DNA of 10,229 nt from Chromatiaceae bacterium (GTDB taxonomy: Bacteria > Pseudomonadota > Gammaproteobacteria > Chromatiales > Chromatiaceae): contig JAFGTZ010000173.1 of NCBI GenBank assembly GCA_016938795.1, positions 1 through 10,229 on the forward strand, written 5' to 3'. The translations under genes were made by a program, and so were the position numbers. Positions 1 through 5,738 of the stretch are shown here, in pieces. The notes under the pieces were generated by a model, which saw nothing but the letters and a program-made list of their open reading frames with translations, ran no database searches and was not told where the DNA came from. Position 1 is the first letter of the stretch. Every line of letters starts with the position of its first letter.

Positions 1-122
1 AGATTCGCCAACGCCGATTGATAGCTGTCACCGTGCGCCATGCAGCCGGGTAACTCGGGAATCTCACCGACAAACGCTTGGTCAGCTTCGCTCCAGAAAA
101 TGATGGTTTCATACTTGAACAT
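1..122 (-). CDS. HicB-family antitoxin-like protein, N-terminal part (cut by left edge)
   Basis: The minus strand from an ATG at 122 translates to about 40 residues, starting MFKYETIIFWSEADQAF and containing EIPELPGCMAHGDSY, before the window ends. This is the characteristic N-terminal half of HicB proteins: a short beta-alpha-beta domain with a PELPGC(M/F)A(D/H)G signature. In known HicAB systems this domain binds and neutralises the small mRNA-cleaving toxin HicA, and a C-terminal DNA-binding part often autoregulates the operon. A GGAG Shine-Dalgarno-like sequence lies 8 bases upstream of the ATG. The start overlaps by one base (TGATG) the stop of a short upstream reading frame that I do not recognise. 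No hicA is visible upstream, since only 67 bases separate this gene from the zinc-finger gene. A partner may lie beyond the edge, or this may be an orphan HicB. Family is fairly sure; activity and partner are unknown. Confidence 0.8.
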   Translation of the reverse strand, partial: MFKYETIIFWSEADQAFVGEIPELPGCMAHGDSYQSALAN

Positions 123-189
123 CAGCGAATCTCCGTCAAACGATAGCGACAGCCTTCGAGCATGGCAGATGGTACGCGGTGCGTACCCT

Positions 190-414
190 TCAAGCCGCAA
201 AGCGCAGGATTTCAACCTCGGCGTGTCGCTCCACCGCTGCTTCGGCCTGTTCGTACAGGCGGGCCGCAGTGCGACTGTCCAGGTAGTATTCACCACAGTT
301 CTCACAAACATCGGCCGGAACATCCTTGACCACCACCAGGGTCTCACCGCGTCTCAAGGACACCATCACGGATCCAGGCCGGACCTCGCCATGTTTGCAC
401 AGTGCACAGATCAT
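190..414 (-). CDS. YgiT/MqsA-type zinc-finger antitoxin-like protein
   Basis: A 74-residue protein with two CxxC pairs, Cys3/Cys6 (MICALC) and Cys37/Cys40 (CENC), separated by a beta-rich stretch and followed by a charged helix. This is the pattern of the YgiT-type zinc finger, the zinc-binding N-terminal domain of the antitoxin MqsA. It lacks the C-terminal Xre-like DNA-binding domain of full-length MqsA, so operator binding cannot be assumed. I chose the ATG at 414 over an in-frame start at 447 for two reasons: a GGAGA Shine-Dalgarno lies about 6 bases upstream, and the ATG overlaps the toxin stop as ATGA, the usual sign of translational coupling. Small YgiT-type proteins commonly follow DUF4258 proteins, and by position this is the expected antitoxin of that pair. 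Toxin-first order matches mqsRA. The antitoxin role is inferred from family and context. Confidence 0.82.
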   Translation of the reverse strand: MICALCKHGEVRPGSVMVSLRRGETLVVVKDVPADVCENCGEYYLDSRTAARLYEQAEAAVERHAEVEILRFAA

Positions 415-698
415 TGTGTTCTCCGGGTCTTGTAATCGTCGCTCCATAAGTTCCGGTCAGGGATATAGACCGTGACCACGATACAATCCTTCGTCGTGGA
501 ATCATGAGCAACCACCAGATGAAGCGGGATCTGCTTGGCAAAGGCAAGCAGCAGCATGCTCGGGAAGGGACGATCATCGGGGTACTCGATGATCGGCTCA
601 GCCGTGACCATCGCTTGTTCAACCATGTCCGGTGACAGACCTCGCTCGAACATCCGCTCAAAAGCATGGCGCGAATAGCGAATGCGGGCACAGTTCAC
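411..698 (-). CDS. DUF4258-family putative toxin
   Basis: A 95-residue protein that closely fits the DUF4258 pattern: an N-terminal strand with Ser-Arg-His (RYSRHAFERM, 7-16), further Arg residues at 15 and 19 in the first helix, a YPDDRPFPS segment (39-47), a central LHLVVA strand (59-64) and a C-terminal TVYIPDRNLW strand (76-85). DUF4258 proteins are thought to be toxin components, possibly small ribonucleases, usually paired with a YgiT-type zinc-finger protein as found here. The start is a GTG whose last two bases begin the hsdM stop (GTGA). The end overlaps the next ATG (ATGA). With no convincing Shine-Dalgarno of its own, it probably depends on ribosomes finishing hsdM. His11 and the flanking arginines are plausible catalytic residues, but this is a guess from conservation. 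Family is confident; biochemical activity is not established. Confidence 0.82.
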   Translation of the reverse strand: MNCARIRYSRHAFERMFERGLSPDMVEQAMVTAEPIIEYPDDRPFPSMLLLAFAKQIPLHLVVAHDSTTKDCIVVTVYIPDRNLWSDDYKTRRTQ

Positions 699-2272
699 GA
701 GGCGATAACCCCATCCAATTTTTCCCGAATCACCGCCCCCAGCTTCTCGCCTTCGGCCAACTGTTCCTCCAGCTTAGACCGCAGCGCCGCGAACCGCTCC
801 ACGAACGGCACCTCGTCTTCTTCCACCGCCGCCGCGCCGACATAGCGCCCCGGCGTGAGGACGTGGTTGTGGGCGCGGATCTCCTCCAGCGTCGCCGATT
901 TGCAGAAGCCGGGCACGTCGGCATAGTCGCCCGCGTCCGCCTCACCGCGCCAAGCGTGGTAGGTGTCCGCAATGCGCGCGATGTCCGTATCGGAGAGTTC
1001 CTTGCGGGTGCGGTCAACCATGTGCCCGAGCTGGCGGGCGTCGATGAACAGGATCTGACCGCGCCGGTCGCGCAACCCGCCGTTGGCCTTGTTCTTGGCC
1101 AGAAACCAGAGACAGGCCGGGATCTGGGTGGAGTAGAACAACTGCCCCGGCAGGGCGATCATGCAATCGACCACATCGGCCTCGACCATCGCCCGGCGGA
1201 TCTCGCCCTCGCCGGACTGACTCGATGACATGGACCCATTGGCCAGCACCACGCCCGCCGTCCCATTGGGGCTGAGATGGTGCAGGATGTGTTGCAGCCA
1301 CGCGAAGTTGGCATTGCCGACCGGTGGGGCGCCATAGACCCAGCGCGCATCCTCGCGCAGCTTGTCGCCGCCCCAGTCGGAGATGTTGAAGGGCGGATTG
1401 GCGAGAATGAAATCGGCGCGCAGATCCGGCAGCTCATCCTTGCGGAAACTGCCCTCGGCGTTCCAGCGGATGTCGGCCTCGATGCCGCGCACCGCCAGAT
1501 TCATCTTGGCCAGTCGCCAAGTGGTGTAATTGGACTCCTGCCCATAGATGGCCAGCTCGCCGCCCCGTCCGCCGTGGGTCTCCAGAAAGCGTTCGGCCTG
1601 CACAAACATCCCGCCCGAGCCGCAACAGGGGTCATAGACGCGACCCTGAATCTTGCGCTTGGGATCGGGGAACGGCTCCAGCATCTCGACCAGCACCCGC
1701 ACCACCGAGCGTGGGGTGTAGAACTCGCCGCCGCGCTTGCCCTCCGACCCGGCGAACTGACCCAGAAAGTATTCATAGACCCGCCCTAGCACATCGCGCG
1801 CGCGGTCCTGGCTCTCACCCAGAGCGATCCCCGAGATCAGGTCAATCAACTCGCCCAACATCACCGCATCGAGCGCCGGGCGCGCGTACTCCTTCGGCAA
1901 AACGCCTTTGAGTCCGGCGTTGACCTGCTCGATGGCGAGCATCGCCTCGTCGATGCGCTTGCCGATGCCGGGCTGCTTGGCGGTGTCCTGAAGATAGGAC
2001 CAGCGCGCTGCCTTCGGCACCCAAAAGACGTTCTCGGCGGCGTACTCGTCCGGGTCTTCCGCACCCTCGGGATACTCGGCCAGCAACTGCGCGTGCTTGG
2101 CCTCGAAGCTGTCGGAGATGTGCTTGAGGAAGATCAGACCCAGCGCGACGTGTTTATAGTCCGACGGCTCCATGTTGCCGCGCAGCTTGTCGGCGGCCTT
2201 GAACAGCTCGGCCTCGAAGCCGAGGTCGCCGCCCTTGGTCGCCGTCTTGCCGTTGGTCTTTTTCTCGGCCAT
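695..2272 (-). CDS. hsdM: Type I restriction-modification DNA methyltransferase subunit M
   Basis: A 525-residue N6-adenine methyltransferase, the modification subunit of a type I restriction system. It transfers methyl from S-adenosylmethionine to adenine at a site chosen by an HsdS partner, protecting host DNA from HsdR. Visible layout: an HsdM N-terminal helical domain (about 18-155), then GGEFYTPRSVV (181-191), the SAM-binding motif DPCCGSGGMF (214-223), the catalytic NPPF motif (292-295), and a C-terminal TPGRYVG segment typical of HsdM. Length is normal for the family and no lesion is seen. I chose the ATG at 2272 because AAGGA lies 8 bases upstream; an in-frame start at 2338 adds 22 non-conserved residues. 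Its stop overlaps the next gene's GTG. No hsdS or hsdR is visible. They may lie beyond the left edge, after the toxin-antitoxin genes, or be missing, in which case this would be an orphan methylase. Confidence 0.95.
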   Translation of the reverse strand: MAEKKTNGKTATKGGDLGFEAELFKAADKLRGNMEPSDYKHVALGLIFLKHISDSFEAKHAQLLAEYPEGAEDPDEYAAENVFWVPKAARWSYLQDTAKQPGIGKRIDEAMLAIEQVNAGLKGVLPKEYARPALDAVMLGELIDLISGIALGESQDRARDVLGRVYEYFLGQFAGSEGKRGGEFYTPRSVVRVLVEMLEPFPDPKRKIQGRVYDPCCGSGGMFVQAERFLETHGGRGGELAIYGQESNYTTWRLAKMNLAVRGIEADIRWNAEGSFRKDELPDLRADFILANPPFNISDWGGDKLREDARWVYGAPPVGNANFAWLQHILHHLSPNGTAGVVLANGSMSSSQSGEGEIRRAMVEADVVDCMIALPGQLFYSTQIPACLWFLAKNKANGGLRDRRGQILFIDARQLGHMVDRTRKELSDTDIARIADTYHAWRGEADAGDYADVPGFCKSATLEEIRAHNHVLTPGRYVGAAAVEEDEVPFVERFAALRSKLEEQLAEGEKLGAVIREKLDGVIAS

Positions 2273-2384
2273 GTGTTCAATCCTTGGGGTGAATGTGCGC
2301 GGATAGCGGGGTTGAAGCTGAGAACTTGGCCTCAGCACCTGCTGGCAGGCGGGGTGGTGCGCCTGTCTGCAAGTACATCGCTGT

Positions 2385-2414
2385 CGGCTCGCGGCTGGAA
2401 GCCGCTTCCACGGG
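2385..2414 (-). repeat. REP-like short palindrome
   Basis: On the minus strand this reads CCCGTGGAAGCGGCTTCC then AGCCGCGAGCCG. It is a GTGG tetranucleotide followed by a GCGGC/GCCGC stem (2401-2405 paired with 2391-2395) around a five-base loop, ending GCGAG. This head-plus-imperfect-palindrome layout matches the repetitive extragenic palindromes of Pseudomonas and related gammaproteobacteria, whose consensus resembles GTAGGAGCGGCTTCAGCCGCGA and which are mobilised by RAYT (TnpA-REP) transposases. It sits in the trmB-hsdM gap. Only one copy is in the window, so the repetitive nature is inferred from resemblance. Confidence 0.6.
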
Positions 2415-2466
2415 TGGGATTATCGCCTGTGCAAGCGGCGTTTAGTGGCGAGAACCTCGCGCTATC

Positions 2467-2490
2467 GCGCGGATGGTCAGCCAACCGCGC
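2467..2490 (-). terminator. Hairpin immediately after the trmB stop codon
   Basis: The 24 bases touching the trmB TAA fold into a near-perfect hairpin: a 6-bp stem (GCGCGG/CCGCGC), one T-T mismatch on the transcribed strand, 3 more base pairs (TGG/CCA) and a CTGA loop. No T-run follows on the minus strand, so it is not a textbook intrinsic terminator. It could end the glgC-thiSG-trmB transcript weakly, or protect its 3' end from exonucleases. The structure is read directly; the function is inferred. Confidence 0.45.
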
Positions 2491-3162
2491 TTAGCGCCGT
2501 CGATAGAGCAGATCATGCACCCGGTGCCCGAGGCGTTCGCCGCGTTGTTCGAACTTGGTGAGCGGGCGATAGTCGGGGCGGGGGCTGTAGTGGCCTGGAC
2601 CCGAGAGGTTTTCGAGCGTTTCGACCGCATCGAGCGTCGCGAGCATCTGCTCGGCATAGGGCTCCCAGTCGGTGGCGGCATGAAAAAGGCCGCCGGGGCG
2701 CAGACAGCGCTCCAGTTGCGCGATGAGGCGGGCGTTGAGGATGCGGCGTTTGTGATGACGTCGCTTCGGCCAAGGGTCGGGAAAGAAGAGCTGCATCCGC
2801 TCCAGACTGGCCGGAGGCAGGCCCTGTTCAAGCACCTCCAGGGCGTCGTGGCGCATGAGACGCAGGTTCTCGATGCCGCGGCGCTCGATCTCCAGCAGCA
2901 GGTGGCCGACACCGGGGCGGTGTACCTCGATGCCGAGCCAGTTGTGCTCGGGGTCGGCCTCGGCCATGGCGGCGAGCGACTCGCCGTTGCCAAAGCCGAT
3001 TTCCAGAACCACGGGCCGCTCGTTGCCAAAGCGGGCGGCAAGGTCAAGCGCTTGCCCGGGCGTCCAGTCGAGCCCGAAGCGCGGCCAGAGCTCGCCAAAG
3101 GCGCGCTCCTGGGCCGCAGTCAGTCGCCCCTCGCGCAGTACGAAACTGCGGATGGGGCGCAT
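2491..3162 (-). CDS. trmB: tRNA (guanine(46)-N7)-methyltransferase
   Basis: A 223-residue cytoplasmic enzyme that methylates N7 of G46 in the tRNA variable loop, using S-adenosylmethionine. Family hallmarks are all present: the SAM-binding LEIGFGNG (53-60), the acidic end of the next strand (GIEVHRPGVG, 77-86), LRLMRHDALEVL (100-111), the signature FFPDPWPKRRHHKRR (126-140), the ATDWEPYAEQML segment (163-174), and the C-terminal LTKFEQRGERLGH (201-213). Length is normal. The ATG overlaps the thiG stop (ATGA), so translation is coupled and the two genes form one operon. The thiS-thiG-trmB order is, to my knowledge, common in gammaproteobacteria such as pseudomonads, so it is probably ancestral. 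A hairpin directly follows the stop. Nothing looks broken. Confidence 0.96.
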   Translation of the reverse strand: MRPIRSFVLREGRLTAAQERAFGELWPRFGLDWTPGQALDLAARFGNERPVVLEIGFGNGESLAAMAEADPEHNWLGIEVHRPGVGHLLLEIERRGIENLRLMRHDALEVLEQGLPPASLERMQLFFPDPWPKRRHHKRRILNARLIAQLERCLRPGGLFHAATDWEPYAEQMLATLDAVETLENLSGPGHYSPRPDYRPLTKFEQRGERLGHRVHDLLYRRR

Positions 3163-3950
3163 CAGAAGAAGAGCCCCTCGATCGGCGAGGAGGCCGAGGC
3201 GTAGCGCTTGGCGGCCATGCGTCCGGCAAGATAAGCCTCGCGTCCGGCCTCGATGCCCTTGCGCATGGCGCTGGCCATGAGCACGGGATGTTTGGCGGCG
3301 GCGATGGCGGTGTTCATCAGCACCCCGTCGCAGCCCAGCTCCATGGCCTCGGCGGCATCGGAGGCGGTGCCCACGCCGGCATCGACGATGATGGGCACCT
3401 TGGCGTTTTCGACGATGGTGAGGATATTGAGCGGGTTGCGGATGCCAAGCCCCGAGCCAATGGGCGCGGCGAGCGGCATGACCGCCACGCAGCCCATGGA
3501 CTCCAGCTCGCGCGCCACGATGGGGTCGTCGTTGGTGTAGACCATGACCTGAAAGCCGTCCTTCACCAGAATCTCGGCGGCCTTGAGGGTGGCCATGACA
3601 TCGGGAAAGAGGGTTTTCTGATCGCCAAGCACTTCGAGCTTGACGAGCGGGTGTCCATCGAGCAGCTCGCGCGCGAGCTGGCAGGTGCGCACGGCGGTCT
3701 CGACATCGTAGCAGCCGGCGGTGTTGGGCAGGATGGTGTAGCGCTCGGGCGGCAGCACCTCCAGGATGTTCGGCTCGTCGCTGTTCTGGCCGATGTTGGT
3801 GCGGCGCACCGCAATGGTGACAATCTCGGCGCCGCTCGCCTCGATGGCGCGCGCGGTTTCGTCGAGATCCTTGTATTTACCGGTGCCCACGAGCAGGCGC
3901 GAGCGGTATTCCTTGCCGGCGATGAGAAGGGAATCGGAGGTCTGGGTCAT
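3162..3950 (-). CDS. thiG: Thiazole synthase
   Basis: A 262-residue (beta/alpha)8 enzyme that forms the thiamine thiazole phosphate from 1-deoxy-D-xylulose 5-phosphate, dehydroglycine and sulfur delivered by ThiS thiocarboxylate. Visible motifs: RLLVGTGKYKD (18-28), PNTAGCYD (75-82), the Schiff-base lysine Lys104 in LVKLEVLGD, the loop PIGSGLGIRNP (164-173), the phosphate-binding DAGVGTASDA (190-199) and DGVLMNTAI (208-216). Length is typical and all key residues are intact. The ATG at 3950 is the only sensible start, since the next in-frame candidate (a GTG) lies inside the conserved LLVGTG segment. That ATG directly follows a heptamer array, so there is no purine-rich Shine-Dalgarno in the usual window, which is odd. 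Translation may rely on coupling from thiS or on an unstructured leader. The stop overlaps trmB. The dehydroglycine-making partner (ThiH or ThiO) is not in the window. Confidence 0.97.
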   Translation of the reverse strand: MTQTSDSLLIAGKEYRSRLLVGTGKYKDLDETARAIEASGAEIVTIAVRRTNIGQNSDEPNILEVLPPERYTILPNTAGCYDVETAVRTCQLARELLDGHPLVKLEVLGDQKTLFPDVMATLKAAEILVKDGFQVMVYTNDDPIVARELESMGCVAVMPLAAPIGSGLGIRNPLNILTIVENAKVPIIVDAGVGTASDAAEAMELGCDGVLMNTAIAAAKHPVLMASAMRKGIEAGREAYLAGRMAAKRYASASSPIEGLFF

Positions 3951-3952
3951 GA

Positions 3953-4021
3953 TGGTCGGTGGTCGGTGGTCGGTGGTCGGTGGTCGGTGGTCGGTGGTCA
4001 GTGGTCAGTGGTCGGTGGTCA
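3953..4021. repeat. Heptanucleotide tandem array between thiS and thiG
   Basis: Nine full 7-base units plus a six-base partial one. On the plus strand the main unit is TGGTCGG, with two TGGTCAG variants (3995-4008) and a final TGGTCA. On the transcribed strand the unit is CCGACCA or CTGACCA. The array fills the whole gap between the thiS stop and the thiG ATG. Its first transcribed unit provides the TGA stop of thiS itself, and its last ends two bases before the thiG ATG. It resembles the short tandem heptamers (STRR type) scattered between genes in cyanobacteria and some other bacteria. Copy number probably varies between strains through replication slippage. Confidence 0.93.
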
Positions 4022-4219
4022 GCCGCCGCCGACGGCCTGGATGATTTCGACGCGATCCTCGGGTGCGATCCGATGGTGCTCGAACTGGCTGCGCGGCACG
4101 AGCTCGGCATTCACCTCGACGGCAAGCCGGCGTGCACCGAGCCCGAGTTGTTCGATCAATTGGGTCAGGGTCAGCGCATCGGCCACCTCGGTGGGGGCGC
4201 CGTTGAGCGTGATCTGCAT
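4019..4219 (-). CDS. thiS: Sulfur carrier protein ThiS
   Basis: A 66-residue ubiquitin-like protein whose C-terminal glycine is adenylated by a ThiF-type enzyme and turned into a thiocarboxylate that gives sulfur to ThiG. It begins MQITLNG, has the LTLTQLIEQLGL helix region (16-27) and the VEVNAELVPRSQF strand region (34-46), then AVGGG at the end. The C-terminal Gly-Gly required for function is present, here as three glycines. Length is typical. The TGA stop (4021-4019) is the first unit of the heptamer array. A loose purine-rich AAGAGAG lies about 9 bases before the ATG. Only 23 bases separate it from the glgC stop, so it may be read through from glgC. No thiF, thiI or thiO is seen in the window. 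The thiG neighbour makes the assignment firm, against the similar MoaD. Confidence 0.93.
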   Translation of the reverse strand: MQITLNGAPTEVADALTLTQLIEQLGLGARRLAVEVNAELVPRSQFEHHRIAPEDRVEIIQAVGGG

Positions 4220-4242
4220 GGGTCTGCGCTCTCTTACTGGGA

Positions 4243-5514
4243 TTAACGAACGTGATTGGCGTCCTGGCCAAGCATCTCGGGGGTGACCAAGGTAATGCCG
4301 CCCTCGCTGACATAGAAGCCAGCGGCGCGGTCGGCTTCGGCATCGAGACCGATGCGGGCGCCTTCCTCAATCTGGCAGAAGCGGTCGATCACGGCATTGC
4401 GAATAATGCAGTGCCGCCCGATGTCCACATCGGGGAGGATGACCGAATCGCTCACCTCGGCGTAGGAGTTCACCCGCACGTTCGAGAACAGCAGCGAGTG
4501 ACGCACCGTGGCTCCAGAGATGATGCAGCCGCCCGAGACCATGGAGTCAACCGCCATGCCGCGCCGGTCGTCGTCGTCGAAGACGAACTTGGCCGGTGGC
4601 AGTTGTTCCTGATAGGTCCAGATGGGCCAGCTCTTGTCGTAGAGGTTGAGAGGGGGCGTGACCCCAATGAGTTCCAGGTTGGCCTCCCAAAAGGCGTCGA
4701 TGGTGCCCACATCGCGCCAGTAGGCCTGGCCGCCGCTGCGCGGATCGCGAAAGGCATAGGCCATGACCTGATGACTCTCGATCACCGAGGGGATGATGTC
4801 TTTGCCGAAATCGTGGCTGGAGGCCACCAGCCCAGAGTCGCGGTTGAGCTGCTCGAAGAGAAAATCGCGGTTGAAGACATAGATGCCCATGGAGGCCAGA
4901 CAGCGATCAGCCGAACCGGGAATGGGGGTTGGATCAGCGGGTTTCTCCTCGAACCGACACACGCGCTGATCCTCATCGACCGACATGACGCCAAACTCGC
5001 GCGCGCGTTCCACATCCACCTCCAGACAGCCCACCGTCATGTCGGCGCCAGTCTCGACGTGATAGGCGATCATGGCGCCATAGTCCATCTTATAGACATG
5101 GTCGCCAGCCAGCACCAGGATGTAGTCCGGGTCGTGGTCGCGGATGATGTCGAGATTTTGAAACACCGCATCCGCAGTTCCTGAGTACCAGGAGGTTTCG
5201 GCGATGCGCTGCTGCGCGGGCCACAGCTCGACGAACTCGCCAAACTCGCCGCGCAGAAAGCCCCAGCCCTTTTGAATGTGCAGAATGAGCGAGTGCGCCT
5301 TGTATTGGGTGAGCACGCCGATGCGCCGAATGCCGGAGTTGATGCAGTTCGAAAGCGGAAAGTCGATGATACGGAACTTGCCGCCAAAGGGCACCGCCGG
5401 CTTGGCGCGCCAGGCGGTGAGATGACGCAAACGCGAGCCACGCCCTCCGGCCAGGATCAGCGCCAGGGTGTTGCGCGTCAGGCGGCTGATGAAACGCGGG
5501 TTGGACTGTGGCAT
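4243..5514 (-). CDS. glgC: Glucose-1-phosphate adenylyltransferase (ADP-glucose pyrophosphorylase)
   Basis: A 423-residue enzyme that makes ADP-glucose and pyrophosphate from glucose 1-phosphate and ATP, the committed and allosterically controlled step of bacterial glycogen synthesis. Motifs: the nucleotide loop LAGGRGSRL (21-29), RAKPAVPFGG (36-45) with Lys38 matching the fructose-bisphosphate-sensing Lys39 of the E. coli enzyme, WYSGTADAV (109-117), catalytic Asp138 in AGDH, FEEKP (188-192), YWRDVGT (265-271), and a C-terminal left-handed beta-helix region (about 325-400). I chose the ATG at 5514 because GGAGG lies 5 bases upstream and the length matches the family. The in-frame extension to 5709 adds 65 unrelated residues. 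It diverges from glgB across 224 bases and is followed after 23 bases by thiS. The Lys38 match suggests activation by a glycolytic intermediate, which is inferred. Confidence 0.97.
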   Translation of the reverse strand: MPQSNPRFISRLTRNTLALILAGGRGSRLRHLTAWRAKPAVPFGGKFRIIDFPLSNCINSGIRRIGVLTQYKAHSLILHIQKGWGFLRGEFGEFVELWPAQQRIAETSWYSGTADAVFQNLDIIRDHDPDYILVLAGDHVYKMDYGAMIAYHVETGADMTVGCLEVDVERAREFGVMSVDEDQRVCRFEEKPADPTPIPGSADRCLASMGIYVFNRDFLFEQLNRDSGLVASSHDFGKDIIPSVIESHQVMAYAFRDPRSGGQAYWRDVGTIDAFWEANLELIGVTPPLNLYDKSWPIWTYQEQLPPAKFVFDDDDRRGMAVDSMVSGGCIISGATVRHSLLFSNVRVNSYAEVSDSVILPDVDIGRHCIIRNAVIDRFCQIEEGARIGLDAEADRAAGFYVSEGGITLVTPEMLGQDANHVR

Positions 5515-5738
5515 GAGATCCTCCGGATGGGGCAGGTTCGCGGTGTTTGGATTGGCGTCCTTAATGGTACCATCACGATCGTTCGCCACACCTGTTTCGC
5601 GTTGTCGGGGAAAATCGGATAAGAATTCGCCCGAGTGCTCGGATCGGTCTCGCGGGTTTCGGCCTTGCGCGGCCCGGGCACGAGCGGGTGCGACGGCGGG
5701 CGTGATCATCCCAACATTCGCGGAGGAACTCCCACGAT
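5515..5738. promoter_or_regulatory. Divergent glgC/glgB control region
   Basis: The 224 bases between the two glycogen genes must carry both leftward and rightward start signals. Visible elements are the strong glgC ribosome-binding site (GGAGG on the minus strand, 5520-5524), the glgB site (GGAGG at 5722-5726, an unusually long 12 bases before the ATG) and a 10-bp perfect palindrome ATGGTACCAT (5564-5573), a possible operator. The stretch 5561-5636 is more AT-rich than its surroundings, as expected for promoters. I could not fix a convincing -35/-10 pair in either direction. No small gene is supported here. Confidence 0.5.

Larger units (their letters stand above)
2273..2490. other. Intergenic region between trmB and hsdM
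   Basis: This 218-base gap holds no credible gene. It contains a hairpin directly after trmB (2467-2490), a REP-like palindrome (2385-2414), and the hsdM ribosome-binding site (AAGGA on the minus strand, 8 bases before the ATG at 2272). The hsdM promoter should lie here, but I see no clear -35/-10 pair on the minus strand. The gap is the boundary between the housekeeping cluster and the accessory restriction/toxin operon. Confidence 0.7.

Noticed and set aside
40..435. Plus-strand frame across the left accessory genes
   Set aside because: Minus-strand HicB, YgiT-type and DUF4258 products have clear family motifs; this frame has none.
2273..2338. A 22-residue N-terminal extension of HsdM
   Set aside because: The ATG at 2272 has AAGGA 8 bases upstream and gives a typical HsdM start; the extra residues are not conserved-looking.
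3953..4021. The repeat array as a CRISPR
   Set aside because: Units are 7 bases, directly adjacent, and have no spacers, so this is a simple tandem array.
4220..4242. A TPP riboswitch ahead of thiS
   Set aside because: Only 23 bases separate glgC and thiS, and no conserved TPP aptamer core was seen there.
3288..4286. A 332-codon plus-strand frame across thiG, the heptamer array and thiS
   Set aside because: It is antisense to two certain genes, and its only striking feature, a repeated WSVVGGR-type peptide, is the translated heptamer array.
5515..5709. A 65-residue N-terminal extension of GlgC
   Set aside because: The extension is unlike GlgC proteins, while the ATG at 5514 has a GGAGG 5 bases away and gives the usual length.
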